Positions 48,870 to 60,824 of a stretch of DNA of 64,000 bases are shown in pieces. Numbering within the stretch: the stretch's first letter is position 1; every line of letters begins with the position of its first letter. The stretch is from the NCBI GenBank assembly GCA_916610825.1, contig OU744451.1, positions 16,949,307-17,013,306 of the forward strand, written 5' to 3'. The notes beneath the pieces are model-generated. The model had not been told where the DNA came from. It did not search any database and saw only the letters and a list, made by a program, of their open reading frames with translations. The DNA comes from Haliclystus octoradiatus. Its lineage: Eukaryota > Cnidaria > Staurozoa > Stauromedusae > Haliclystidae. The translations under genes were made by a program, and so were the position numbers.

Positions 48870-50160
48870 GGTATTTCGACAAATAAGAGAATGTACGCAA
48901 TCAAGAAGAACACATTCAGTGACGCAATTTAATGATAGAAAAATGAATCAAAATTGATCACAATAACAGAAAATACCAGAAAGAGGCTAAAAACGATATT
49001 AGGGAGTTTACTGTACTTCTACTGTACTATCGCCAATAACTTGCGCAATAAAAGAGGCTAGGCATAAGAGACAAGCATTACCTTCTTGCAAATAGAGGCA
49101 AATCGATGTACGTAACGACTATATTAATTAACTACCAGGCAAATATTAAAATTTTAAATTCTATTCAAATCGGGAAAATCAGAATGAATCATATTTAAAT
49201 CAAGTAGACCATGCTGTAAGAATTAAGGATGCGTCTAATCACCCTCAGTAGTATAATAGGTGTGGTCCAAGAGTCCAATACCAAAACCAGAAACATTTCT
49301 GACATCTTAAAATCATGTGTAGGTTGTATAGAATATATGTATATATATAAATCAAGTAGACCATCTCATAGGCATTATAGTTACATCTAATCATCCTCAG
49401 TAGTAAAATAGGTGTTGTCCAAGGGTCCATATCTTTCACCATCATAAACTTTATCTATGTTTATAAAATAATATAGATGTTGAATAAAATGGATGTATAT
49501 TTCTAATAAAAACCATTCAAAATAGGTTAAAGAGACATTCAAACATTGTTGCGATAATTAACAGGTGTGGTCTTGGGGTCCACAGACGATCACAAGAACA
49601 TCCTCAATTGCTCAAAAGATCTCTAGGTTGATCGATATCAGACATACAATGTTTGTAAATTAGGGGTTGAGCAACATTTGGGCCCCCATACTCATCGTTA
49701 CGCGTTATTGCCCTGAATTTTGTCTGTGAAATCGTGAAATAGGCTTTCTTATCTACGTTGTTGCGTTATCAGTGATTTTTGCGTTATATAAAAACAAAAA
49801 GATTGAAGACGTTTTACAGAATATTTCAGATAAAATCATAGCGAAATTCCCTATTTGGGACGCCAGAATTCAAAACGTTATCTAAGGGGTGAATCCTAAG
49901 ACCCCATTTACACAAGACTTCAATCCTGTTTGTAAAGGGCCCAAGACATATTGATTTATAGGTAAAATGAAAAATCCAAAAGTGATCAAAAATTCAATTA
50001 AATATTATTAATATGATTAAAAAGCAGATAGGTCAGATTTGAATCAATTTCAAGAAAGCTCTTTTGTTTGAATGCATGAAATTTATTAACTTTCACTGTG
50101 TTATGCGTAAAATTGTATTGAAAAACCCTAACGAATCATTGAGAGAGCTAGTGAAAGATT
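48870..50160. other. Spacer with diverged tandem repeats
   Basis: Two copies of an imperfect repeat about 151 bp apart begin AAATCAAGTAGACCAT at about 49198 and 49349. Both include a CTCAGTAGTA..ATAGGTGT core and GTCCAAG.GTCCA; a third partial relative lies near 49560. The block at about 49935-50000 is an inverted copy of the MULE subterminal sequence at 50535-50600. No gene seen. Confidence 0.55.
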
Positions 50161-50514
50161 ATATGCCTCTTTTGTGCTTGGATTATCATTAGATCTTCTT
50201 TTTATGACAAACATGTCTTGCTCCATATCCCACTGCACTCCCGAAGCCTTATCTGTAGGGACGACTTCCATACAAAATCAACAACAGCTTTGGCACGTTA
50301 ATTTTCAGGCATTGAAGCCAATACTTCTTTACTGTTTGATGCCCACTTTGCCAATCGAAAACCACCGTTAGCTAATAAGCTTTCCAAATTGGTTGCCATG
50401 TTGATTGCTTCTTCAACTGAATTAGTTGCCACGAGGCAATCGTCAACATAAAAATTGCGGCGCACTACTTAGCCAGTTGCATTGTCAAACTTGTCTTCAT
50501 TATCATCTGCAATC

Positions 50515-53500
50515 GGGCAGGATTATCTTTGAAAATGTGAATTTTTGATCATTTTTGGATTTTTCATTTTTTTTATAATATAGTATGTCTTGTTTTTGTT
50601 TACGATGGTGTTTGATTGATTTGAGAATTATTTCAAACTAAATTATTGATTCAAAGCTACCTCATCTTGCTATATTTTCACTCTTTTGGTAAAAAAAAAA
50701 ATAATCATCTTTACTGAAGTTCTTCTGCAGAAAATTTTAGTAAGTTTTTGGAAAACTATCGATCAACACACATCGCTGGAATCCTCATGTTTTGATCTCT
50801 ATGAAGATTGTGTCCTCGATTTTCTCAATTCAGTACTACACTATCATTGGTCACTTCTTGCAAAGGATATTGATCATTCGATGATAATGAGATGCATCTG
50901 TTTGTGATTGGCTAGTTCATGGTCACATGACAAGAAATGCCCGTTTCCATAATGGCTTCCGCAACTGATTTCGATCACATTTTTTCACTTCTACATATTT
51001 TGGTTGTTGTTTTAGCAAGCTAACTTACATTTATCTCGTTTATTATCGTTTTTCCTACTGGATTTGATTGAAATTGTATTGCTGTGGCTAATTTACACTT
51101 TCAAGGTAAGAGAGTTTTGTTGTTTTTGATAAAAATTATGATATAATGATTGGCAAAGGTGGATTCTGAAATTATGTAGAGAATTGATTGTTGATATTGG
51201 CAGACATTTTTATCGCTTTTCTAAGAGTTGTGTTACTGCCACTTTGTATAATGAATGATCATATTTTTAAATATATATTCACATGAATATAAATTTACTG
51301 TTTGTAGAATGCCTCCACCAAGAAAGAAGGCCCGTAAATTCTCTGGAAACCTTTATACTGGTTCTCTTCAACAGACAACTTCAGAACAACCATCGACTGC
51401 TTCTTCTTCAAAAGTCTGCTTAGATCCGCCACCAGTTCAAAGTGAAACTCCTGTTGGAAATAGGATTATTAGTATTAATAATATCCTGTTGTTTATTCAA
51501 TCTCATTGCTGTGAAACATGTGGTGAAAATTCGCTTTGGACATCAGAAAAGCAACAAGGTCAATCATCATCCGTATCATTCACATGCTCATGTCCTGATT
51601 TACATATTCTAAAGACATCGTCATTGTCATTGGGGTCAAGAAAAAAGCAAGTCAATGATAGACTCCAGTTTGCCTCATATGAAGTCGGAATGCACTTAGA
51701 AGGAGCAAAACGGTTCTGTGCTTCCATGGACTTACCACCGCCAGTAAAAGCCACACAGTGGAATAAAAATAAGACTCGACTGAGGAACTCATTCAAACTA
51801 ACTGCTGCTGAGAGTATGTCAAGGGCTGCCGAAGAAGTTATGAAGGAAAAAGGCAAAGACATAAATGTCTCCTGTGACGGGACCTGGCAAAAGGGGGGAT
51901 TTGTCAGCAAAAATGGGGTGATGACCACTGCATCTGTGAATGGATTGGCATCGAAGGTTATTGATTACGAAGTATTATCAAATTATTGCGGTATTTGTTC
52001 TAGAAAACCTATGATGGCAGAGTTCATGCATGCAAGAAGAACCATGAGGGATATGCCGACGCTATGGAGCATGTTGGCATTGGTAGAATCTTTCGACGCT
52101 CTGAAGACAAGTATAATCTCAGATACACTGGCTAATTGGGAGATGGTGATTCCAAAGGATTCAATAAATTAGCTGAATCTGATCCTCCAGTTTACCAAGA
52201 CCAACCAATCATCAAGCTAGAATGCATCGGACACATACAAAAGCGAATGGGAAGAAAGCTAATGACGCTGGTATTCGATTCAAAAAACAAAAAGTTTACG
52301 GTATCTAAAGATAAAAAAACAACAGGGATTGGGGGCAAAGGAAAGCTTACGCAAAAAGCCATACATCGAATTCAGGGGAATTATGGTGCTGCCATTCTAG
52401 ACCATTGCAGTTCTGGTGTAAAGGCAATGCAGGATGCAATCTGGGCTAAATATCATCACCGTGCTGGTAAGCATACTAAATGTGGAGATTGGTGGGCAGT
52501 AAAAGCAAAAAAGAAAGAATCAGTACCAATTATGCCAGCATTTGTCCTGAAAGCTATGAAGACAGTATTTACAGCTCTTATGAATGTAGAGCTGCTTGAG
52601 AAGTGTACTCATGGTGGAACTCAAAACGTGAACGAGTCGTTCCATAATGTGACATGGACTTTTTGCCCAAAGGAAGTTTTCGTTGGTGCGGATTGTTTGA
52701 ACTTGGCTGCTGCATCTGCAACCATTCAAAATAATGGGATGGGGGCTAAATGTAAAATACTTCAAACGCTTGGCGTAAAGGGTGGCTATTACACCAAAAA
52801 ATATTATCCGGAAACTGATAAGAAGAGAGTAAATAGCTCGGTTGTATCCGAGCAACAGAAGAAAGACCGTAAAAAAGACAGGAAAATGTGTCAAAAAGTC
52901 GTGGTAACAATGATTACGCTGCCGGGCTATTAGGCAACGAGGATTAACTAATTTATTAATTACCTTATATTACTAATTATCCTGTTCATTTATATTGTAA
53001 ATATAACCTTGTTTATAGGAGTTATGAGAAGATATATATATTACCAAATTTGTTTACTGTTTTTTCTCAAATTTATGTTTTTGCTACATTTACTACGCTT
53101 AATTTAGAACATCTCATGAACCGCTTGATAAAAGCTCTTCAAATTTGGCCAGGTTGCTCGTTATTATGTGGTACTTAATTTGAACTAAAATAATTAATGT
53201 CCTGCTGCAGGTAAAAAAGTTTTATTCAAAAAGGTATAATGCCATACGATAATGTTTTTTCAAAACGGTCAAAATATTGATAATTCAGAAGTTTGTTATG
53301 CTATCAAATTGATTTTAGTTCAGAATGTTTGAAATGTTGTAGGCAATCAAAATCCAAAGTTTGAGGATCATTGCTTGAACAAATTCCAGACAATCCCACT
53401 GAGAAAATGTTGCATATTTGCAACATCCACCATCTTTGCTGAAGTCAGCAATTGGAATATTGAAAAAAATTTCTTCTCTGTATAATTTATTATTCAAGCC

Positions 53501-53573
53501 TCTATTTAATGCAAAAGAAATTTTTGAAATTGATCAAGAATTGCAGAATCTAGTTTGAAAAATAATCCTGCCC
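50515..53573 (+). mobile_element. Mutator-like (MULE) DNA transposon, 3.06 kb
   Basis: Bounded by inverted ends GGGCAGGATTATC at left and, inverted, GGGCAGGATTATT at right, with weaker pairing for about 40 bp (shared TTGATCA). The flanks TCTGCAATC (50506-50514) and TTTGCAAATC (53574-53583) look like a slightly decayed 9-10 bp target duplication, in the range of MULEs. It lies within BEL/Pao reverse transcriptase. It carries one transposase gene on plus. Confidence 0.8.
51105..52933 (+). pseudogene. MULE transposase (5' UTR intron, disrupted coding sequence)
   Basis: The start is taken as ATG 51309 (MPPPRKKARKFSGN), just after an acceptor (TTTGTAG/A at 51307) that pairs with a donor AAG/GTAAGAG at 51105, implying an intron in the 5' UTR. 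The first ORF runs to 52172 and carries a zinc-like CETCGEN stretch (about 51510) and the catalytic CDGTWQKGGF (about 51870). The second (to 52933) carries GDGDSKGF (about 52142), ECIGHIQKRMGRK and GTQNVNESFHN (about 52617). These are words of the metazoan Mutator-like transposase family. A frameshift near 52020 and a TAA at 52133-52135, where the family has tyrosine before LGDGDSK, separate the halves. The gene is dead, though not long so. Confidence 0.82.
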
Positions 53574-56500
53574 TTTGCAAATCCAAAACAAGATGGAGAA
53601 CTTGTAGCGTCAAATACATATGGACAAGTATCTTATACTTTTTGGGCTCTTCATTCACGTCTTCTGTAGGCCACCATAAGAAGCGAAAGGCGTCACTATC
53701 TTTTGGTTCTACGTTTACTTGATTTAACATACCTTCAATATCACTTGCTGCTGCAACAATACCCTTCCGAAATTTTGTCAGCACTCCAATCAACGTATTA
53801 TTGTGTTCTGGTCCTTGCAAAAGGTCCTCATTCAATGATGTTCCCTTGAGCTTGGTGGCGGCATCAAACACCACTCTCAACTTGCTAGGCTTTTTCGCAA
53901 AACATGACAGGATGGTGATGTATATACCAAATAATCGTTGAATTTGTGTCGTTCTTCATGTCATCATCATTTAGCTGTGCATATCCTTTATTCAGATAAT
54001 CATCCATAGCCTTTCTACACATAACCTTGAAACTGTCATCCTTTTCTAGCCGCCTCCTCAGTGAAAACAATCTTTGTTTTGCGTGTGGAAAATTGTTTGG
54101 CAGGTTAACAATGTCATCCTTCCATGGTAATGCAATTTCATAATGACCATTCTTCACTCTATTGAATTTCTCATTAGATTTCTCATCAGTGCCCTATGGT
54201 CATACACTGACAATCTGTTCATTGCCATTGTACATTCTGTATCCACCTTCCAGAATCACTCCACACTCTTCGTCAATTCATCATCAGCATGAGCGTTTGA
54301 ATCTATCATGTTTATTGTACCAGCATGACAGCATATATTCTCTGTCATTCTCAGTGGTCCCAACAAAAACCGCCCTAGAGCTGTCTTGATAGCCCATGGC
54401 TCACCCTTCTTTCCATTCTTGAAATCAGCAGCAACTAATGCTTCCGGAAGGTCTGTTCCAATACTTATGCTGACGTTATTTATATCCACAGTGGGGAATT
54501 TGATGTCCTTCAAGTGTTCATAGGCTGTTGTGTTGATCTTGCTTGGTAAATTTTTCTGATTAATTTTGAAACCACTTATTGCCCACATTATTTCCAAATT
54601 AATTTTTTCTGAATGTTCTTTTATTGCAGATAGTTCAAGAGACACTCTTAAAACATTGGCTGAATCCCCAGCAGTTCCATTTAGTGTTGTCAACGTAAGG
54701 TGAGATGCAACACGTTCCACATCCAGTTCTTTAAGTATTTGTTTATCACATAACGAGACATCAGACCCATTATCCAGAAGAGCGTATGTTTCAATATATC
54801 GATTGTCAATTCCATAGACTTTCACAGGAACTATTTGCATGACCAATACTCCAGCCTCTGTGCTACATGTGGTCGAATTATTTGTTGTAGATGCTGTCTC
54901 TACTGCGTCAGTACTGGATTGCGTTGTCAGTTGTTCTGCTGGATGACTTACTGTTGAATGTAACATGTTGCATCCTTGGACTTTACATGATGTATTTATA
55001 CCACATCTCCTAGCAATGTGTCCGACATTTAGACATTTGAAGCATAAATAGTGGTCTTTGACAAATTCAATTTTGTCGTCGTACTCTAAAGAGCCGTGAA
55101 TTTGTAGCATGCTTTGACATGGTGCCCAGGTGCTGCGCAATCTATGCATTTTAAGACTGTTCATAGTGGCTAAATCCATTGAATTGTTATTCCCATACAC
55201 CTCATCCTCCAGTTGCTCTTCAAAATTTGTAGATAAGGTCGTAGCACGCACCCTATCTGTACTTTCTTGTTTTTCAGATGATTTGTATATCTTTGCATCT
55301 CCAGCTAAATGACCATAAACAGCATCGTTCAACAAAGTTGCATCTTGTTCCATAATTTTTAATAGATCAGTTATATGTGGCGTTCTTTCATTTATAATTC
55401 TGATTTTTGTAGCATGCCTTCTCCATTGTTTTTGAAACCCACATGATGTTCTGCTCACTATTGAGCTTATGGCCTTCTCATGTAATTACTTTGAAATATG
55501 ACCCATGGTTTTTAGAATTTGTGGTGATGCTTTTACTTCATCTGTGAATTCTTGGAGAGCTTTTTCTGTCTCCTGGCTTCACATAACTACCTTTACAGAT
55601 TGATGTCATGCATGCATGCACAATTGCAAATTTCTCTCCGAATCTTTTTTCTAGTACCACTAATGCTTCTTCTGGCATACCATTGCCTGCCATTTGTAAT
55701 GATTGTATCGCTTTCTTTGCAGGACCAGTGACAAATTGCATGAGTCTAGCAATCTTTTGAGACTCGTATAATGGTTTACTATTGACCATATCCTCAAAGG
55801 TGTTTCGAAATCTCAAATAATCTTTAATATTGCCATCAAATTAAAGACTTCAGGGGACGGCATTTCGCATGTAAGGCTCGATCTCTGCACTGCCGGAAGT
55901 GCTTGATGCAGAACATTCGTTTCTACAGACGGGACAATTGGTTGTGTGCTCTCAACGAAAGTTTTACATTGATTAATACCAGAAGAAGAAACATCTGCTG
56001 TTACACTAGATATACATTTATCAGAATTACATACATTTTCAATATTTGTATTAATCTCAGTAGTATCCACATTAGAATTAATTACATTGTTTGGATTTAT
56101 AATATTTGCTGTAACTTGTTGTTGTGCTCGAACTATGACTTCATTTATTTTGAGCTGACTTTCAACAGTCGACTGCTGATTATCTGACAATTCTACCTGT
56201 CGTTCGTCAAGTACTATCAACTGTATAATGCTATCGTCAAAAAAGCTGCAGCAGCAATTTTTATAGCTACTTCTAGCTAAGCCTTAGATATGATAGCATC
56301 AAGCTCAAATTGTGCTGCAGACATCCACTGATGTGCCTTTTTCGCTTGAGATTTCACGGTAGCGGTTGAGATCCGTGAGCTTCCACTAGCTACAGTTGAA
56401 GCTGGAGGTGTATTGTCTGTGATATTACCCCCTCTAAAATAGCTAAACTTTCTTATATTATCTTATCATTATTTTTTAGTTTGGTGCATTGTTCGAAAGG

Positions 56501-56650
56501 CACTATTCTGAGCTCCTCTATGCGTTCAGGTTCAGATAAATCTAATAGTTCACTATGGCAATTAACATACCGATTCCATAACGTAATAATCTTTCGTTTC
56601 ATATTTATAACTTCTGCTTTTGTGATGTTGTCGATTGACCAGCAAATCAC

Positions 56651-57359
56651 CTCACGATCTAACCCTTCTAATTACTGTAAGCAGTTCAATTTCATTTGAT
56701 AATTTTGTTGCATGTTTATCTTTACTTGTCAATCTCGTGTTCACCATAATGATGCCCCGCGATGTCCTGCGATAAGTACATTAACCAATATGATTTTCCG
56801 CGAAGTCCCGCGAATAGAGCAAAGAGCAGTGTGATATCCCACGAAATCATGTGATGAGATTATCAAATCAGTATCACGATATTATCAAAACAACAAATAT
56901 TAATCAATAATTTCGAAGAAAGGAAGAGAAACTTTATGTTCTTTCCAAAATCAATGAAAAACGCGTAAACATTTTTGCCTCACTTTAACGTCTTTATTCG
57001 TTATTAAGCATTCAAATTATTTCTTATGCTTTTTCTAAACAAAGCAAATATAAAACAAATGCATGATTAATTAATAGTAAATACATATGATTAGAGATAT
57101 TATTATAGTAAATACAAATAATTGATAGTTTTGATTTACCTTCGTGTAAATTATCCGTCATTTATCTTTTATTATTTCCTTTTGTTCTCATATATAGACA
57201 TTGCTTCTTATCACGAAGACTTACTAAATATACTGTCTAAGTCTGATATAATAATAGTGCTATCTTATCAAAGTTTGGCAAATCATGTTACCAACACGAA
57301 CATCTAAACGTAACTATGACGACCTTTGTTAATCATAACGTAGCCTCGTTTAAACTAAA
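56651..57359. other. AT-rich stretch, possible BEL/Pao LTR remnant
   Basis: Lies upstream (in minus-strand terms) of the BEL/Pao gag-like region, where an LTR would be expected. Repeated words such as CCCGCGA/TCCTGCGA occur at 56755-56860. No partner LTR exists in the window to prove the boundary. Confidence 0.35.
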
Positions 57360-59140
57360 TTGACAACATTTTCGGCCGCAACCAGGCCGGACCCTCAGGA
57401 ATGGACGCTGATGGATGGAAAAGAGTTCTCATCTCGAAATATTTTGGTAAAGTTGGTCAATCCTTACTCGGAGCACTGGCCATTTTCTCTCGAAAAGTTT
57501 GTTCTGCAGAAGTTAACAAGGGTGAGAGAGATACACCCTCTTCAAAGCCTATGCTGCCTGTCGATTGATTCTACTGAATAAACGCCCAGGAATCCGATCC
57601 ATTGGAGTAGGCGAAGTGTTGCGACGTATAATTGGGAAAGCTGTCGTATCTGTCATCAAACCAGAGATCATGGAGAGTGCCGGAAACCTCCAACTATGTG
57701 CAGGGCAGCAAATTGGTAGTGAAGCCGCGGTACATTCTATCAGTGATAGTTTTGATGATGAAGCTATAGATGCAGTACTACTGGTTGATGCAAGAAATGC
57801 ATTTAACTCTCTCAATAGAAAACCTTTACTGCATAATATCAGATACCTATTTCCACCAAATGGAAACTTACATACGTAATTGCTATTGCGCTCCTTAACG
57901 TTTATTTGTAATAGGGGGCTGTGAAATTTCATCATCGGAAGGAACAACCCAAGGAGATCCTTTAGCCATGCCTGTGTACGCAATTGGAATTGCCCCTCTA
58001 CTAGATGCAATTAAAGAAAAATGCATATCAAAATCAACCGTGAAGCATCCAGCTTTTGCAGATGATTTAAGTGGGGCTGGAAAATTGACTGACATGAGAT
58101 TATGGTGGGAATATGTATTTTCACTTAGCCCAAACTAGGGTACTATCCCAAATGACTCAAAATCATGGTTAATTGTTAAAACAGAACGATACAGCGAGGC
58201 ATGTCATATATTTGATGGTTTAAATATAAATATCACCATTGAGGGAAAAAGCTATTTGCGAAGTTTTAAAGGATCGGATATTGGGAGACACGAGTACGTG
58301 AAAGCATTAGTGAACGACTGATGCGAACAATTAAGGAAACTGTCACAAATAGCAAAATCTCAGCTTCATGCGGCATACACTGCCTTTGTTGGTGGATTTA
58401 AACACAAATTAACGTACTTTTGTAGAACAATCCAAGAGTTTGGAAACCATTTACAAAAGCCCAATAGGATTGTGACGGAAGAGTTTATCCCAGCCATATC
58501 AGGAGGACATAAATGCTGTGAAAATGAAAGAATCTTGCTATCACTACCTGGGAAAAATGGTGGCCTGGACATATCCATATTTTCCGACATTGCTGATATA
58601 GAATTTGAAAATTCTCTTAGAGCTCGAGCAATTATCAGCAAGAATAAAAGAGCAAGATCAGAGAACTCCTGTAGATCTAAGAAAATTAAAAATCACTAAG
58701 AAATGCATAATAAATTCACGCATCGAAAACAATGACATCAAGCACAAACGACTTCGCCATCAGATGTCAAAAGAGCTATTGCGGGCAAATGACTTGCGTA
58801 ACACGAAAGATGCCTCAATTCCACGGAAAAGAGAAAAAAACGCAGTTACAATCAACGAGTAATCGAGATATAGAATGGCTCAATGGCTCATTCAGCCCCC
58901 TCATCTTCACCCCCTACGGAAGCTACAGCCGAGAAACTGAATTGTTTGTGTCTAAACGTTCAAGAAAAATAAGTGAAATAAGGTATTGATCATGGCATTC
59001 TTCTGCACTGGCTGAGAGCCAAAATATCCTTCCATCTTAATCTTTCTGCTGTGCTCTGCATTCGTGGTTTAAGATCTATCAAATCAACAGTCTCAGTAGA
59101 TACACCAAACGTTGAGATTTTACATTCAAACGGTCGCATC
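57360..59140 (+). mobile_element. Retroelement reverse transcriptase fragment (family uncertain, possibly DIRS-like)
   Basis: Reads through reverse-transcriptase words in order: PGIRSIGVGEVLRRIIGKAV (57590), LQLCAGQQIGSEAAVH, LLVDARNAFNSLNRK (57780), EGTTQGDPLAMPVYAIG (57930), FADDLSGAGK (58050) and NDSKSWLIVK (58150). A long C-terminal part follows (QLHAAYTAFVGGFKHKLTYF near 58360; PGKNGGLDI near 58550). I associate this signature with an abundant retroelement of marine invertebrates but cannot place it firmly. Broken; no ends delimited. Confidence 0.7.
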
Positions 59141-59299
59141 ACTGCTTAATTAAATAATGTAAATACAAAATAAGTCCATAAACTACTATGATATAGCTAT
59201 AAAAGTAAATAAATCACATGACTGTGAAACTTGTACATATTTATACAATTGTTTTATGTTGGAAGAAAAAAAACACAGACTTTCGAAGGAACACTGATT

Positions 59300-60824
59300 C
59301 ATGGTCGCATTTATTTTGACAAAAATTTACTATTACCATTGATGATAGGCCTGCAGAAAACAGCAGAAAAAGATATCCAATAGAAATGTTAAATTTAATT
59401 AAACTAAAGAACTAATAACTTAGCTACTCCTCGACAGGAGATCAATGTAGCTTCGTATAGACTACAGTTACCCAGTTACTAATTTAACCATGGAATGAAA
59501 ATTGAACACAGGAGCTTCACCTAAAGATTATGCCCGAAATGTTGACTATATCCTATACGCATATACAATCAAACCTGTTATAACAGCCATCTCTATCCAG
59601 CAACCACCTGTCTAAAGTGGTCACTCTTGCAATGTCTTGAAATATTATTTTCTATTAAATCAAAGATTGATGAGCCTGGCTGCAGTTTTAATGATTTACT
59701 CTTTTCTAGTTCTTGGTTCGTCTGAGCAGACAAAGGAATCTGGTATGAAGAAAATTAATAGTCATTAATTAATAGTCGTCAACATATTTTGTAACTCTGA
59801 ATACAAACGAGTAAAACTGTAGGGTTAACAATATGTGTTGGGCAGATCATCATAATATCCCTGCGAAAAATTGTTCAGGAGTTCATGAACATTCCATGAA
59901 CAGTTCATGAACGTTGAATGGCCCCACGCTTTCATGGACTATTCACGAACTATCCGTGTAGGTTCATAAACTGTTTATAAATAGTTAATGAACTGTTCAG
60001 GAGCTTCGGGACAAATTATAATTAATTCAACAGTTCATGGAGTGCTCAAAAATTGTTCAGGAAACTTACGCCATTTAACATTTATGAACTATTTTCCCTT
60101 TCGGGACAAGTTATAAATTAATTCAACAGTTCATGGAGTGCTCAAAATTGTTCATGAAACTTACGCCATTTAACATTTATGAACTATTTTCCCAAGGAAG
60201 ATTATTATACAACAGATTTGAGACATCCCCCTGCGAAAAACAGTTCAGGAGTTCATGAACAGTTCATGAACTATTCATTAACAGTTCATGAACCTTCACG
60301 GACAGTTCATGAACAATTCATGAAAAGTTGGGGCCATTTAACGTTCATGAACGGTTCATGGACTGTTCATGAACTCCTGAACTGTTTTTCGCAGGGATAT
60401 TATGAAGAGCTGCCAAACACATATTGTGAACCCTACAGTTTTACTCATTTGTATTCAGAGTTTCAAAAATATGTTGACAATTATTAATTAATGAATGGAG
60501 AGTAAATGGTTGGGGAATTTTTCAAATTTCAAAAGTGGCACTAATTATTTAATTTCTTTATACAAGTTTCCATTATCTGCTCAGACGAACAAAGAACTAG
60601 AAAAGTGTTCAATTTTCATTCCATGGTTAAATTAGTAGCATGAACGACTGGGTAACTGTAGTCTATGCGAAGCTACATTGATCGCCTGTCAAGGAGTAAT
60701 TAAGTTATTAGTTATTTAGTTTAATTTAATTTAACATTTCTATTGGATGTCTTTTTTTGCTGTTTTCTGCAGGCCTATCATCAAAGGTAATAGTCAATTT
60801 TTGTCAAAAATAATTGCGACCATG
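59300..60824. mobile_element. Fold-back element: 1.5 kb near-complete inverted repeat
   Basis: Ends CATGGTCGCA and TGCGACCATG. The outer arms (59300-59509 and 60606-60824) and inner arms (about 59701-59890 and 60372-60605) are inverse over most of their length, so the whole element would fold into one giant hairpin. The left arm has about 190 extra bp (59510-59700), a later insertion with words like a repeat at 36060-36170. The centre is packed with GTTCATGAAC-type palindromic words and two tandem copies of a block of about 95 bp. No transposase. Transposon family not assigned. Confidence 0.85.
60006..60195. repeat. Tandem repeat of about 95 bp at the centre of the fold-back element
   Basis: 60006-60100 and 60101-60195 both begin TCGGGACAA and end TTTATGAACTATTTTCCC, with a few substitutions and 1-bp indels. 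Each copy includes AACAGTTCATGGAGTGCTCA. Confidence 0.8.

Larger units (their letters stand above)
50160..56650 (-). mobile_element. BEL/Pao LTR retrotransposon fossil, split by a MULE
   Basis: On minus, in order: gag-like region (56650-55540), zinc knuckle (CFKCLNVGHIARRC, near 55040), aspartic protease (ALLDNGSDVSLCD, near 54780) and reverse transcriptase. The reverse transcriptase has the BEL/Pao words GTSLNEDLLQGP and FRFLWWPTEDV (53880-53650), then, beyond the MULE, FYVDDCLVATNSVEEAI and GGFRLAKWASNS (50455-50290). No RNase H or integrase part was found to the left of 50160, and no LTR pair was delimited. Broken, with several breaks, and old enough to have received the MULE. Confidence 0.88.

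Noticed and set aside
31595-48874. A 5-bp target-site duplication for the Gypsy element
   Set aside because: The flanking bases aatat and ggtat share only the last three positions, which is not convincing.
60179-60487. 102-codon ORF with repeated VHEQFM-like words
   Set aside because: It is a by-product of the GTTCATGAAC repeats at the centre of the fold-back element.
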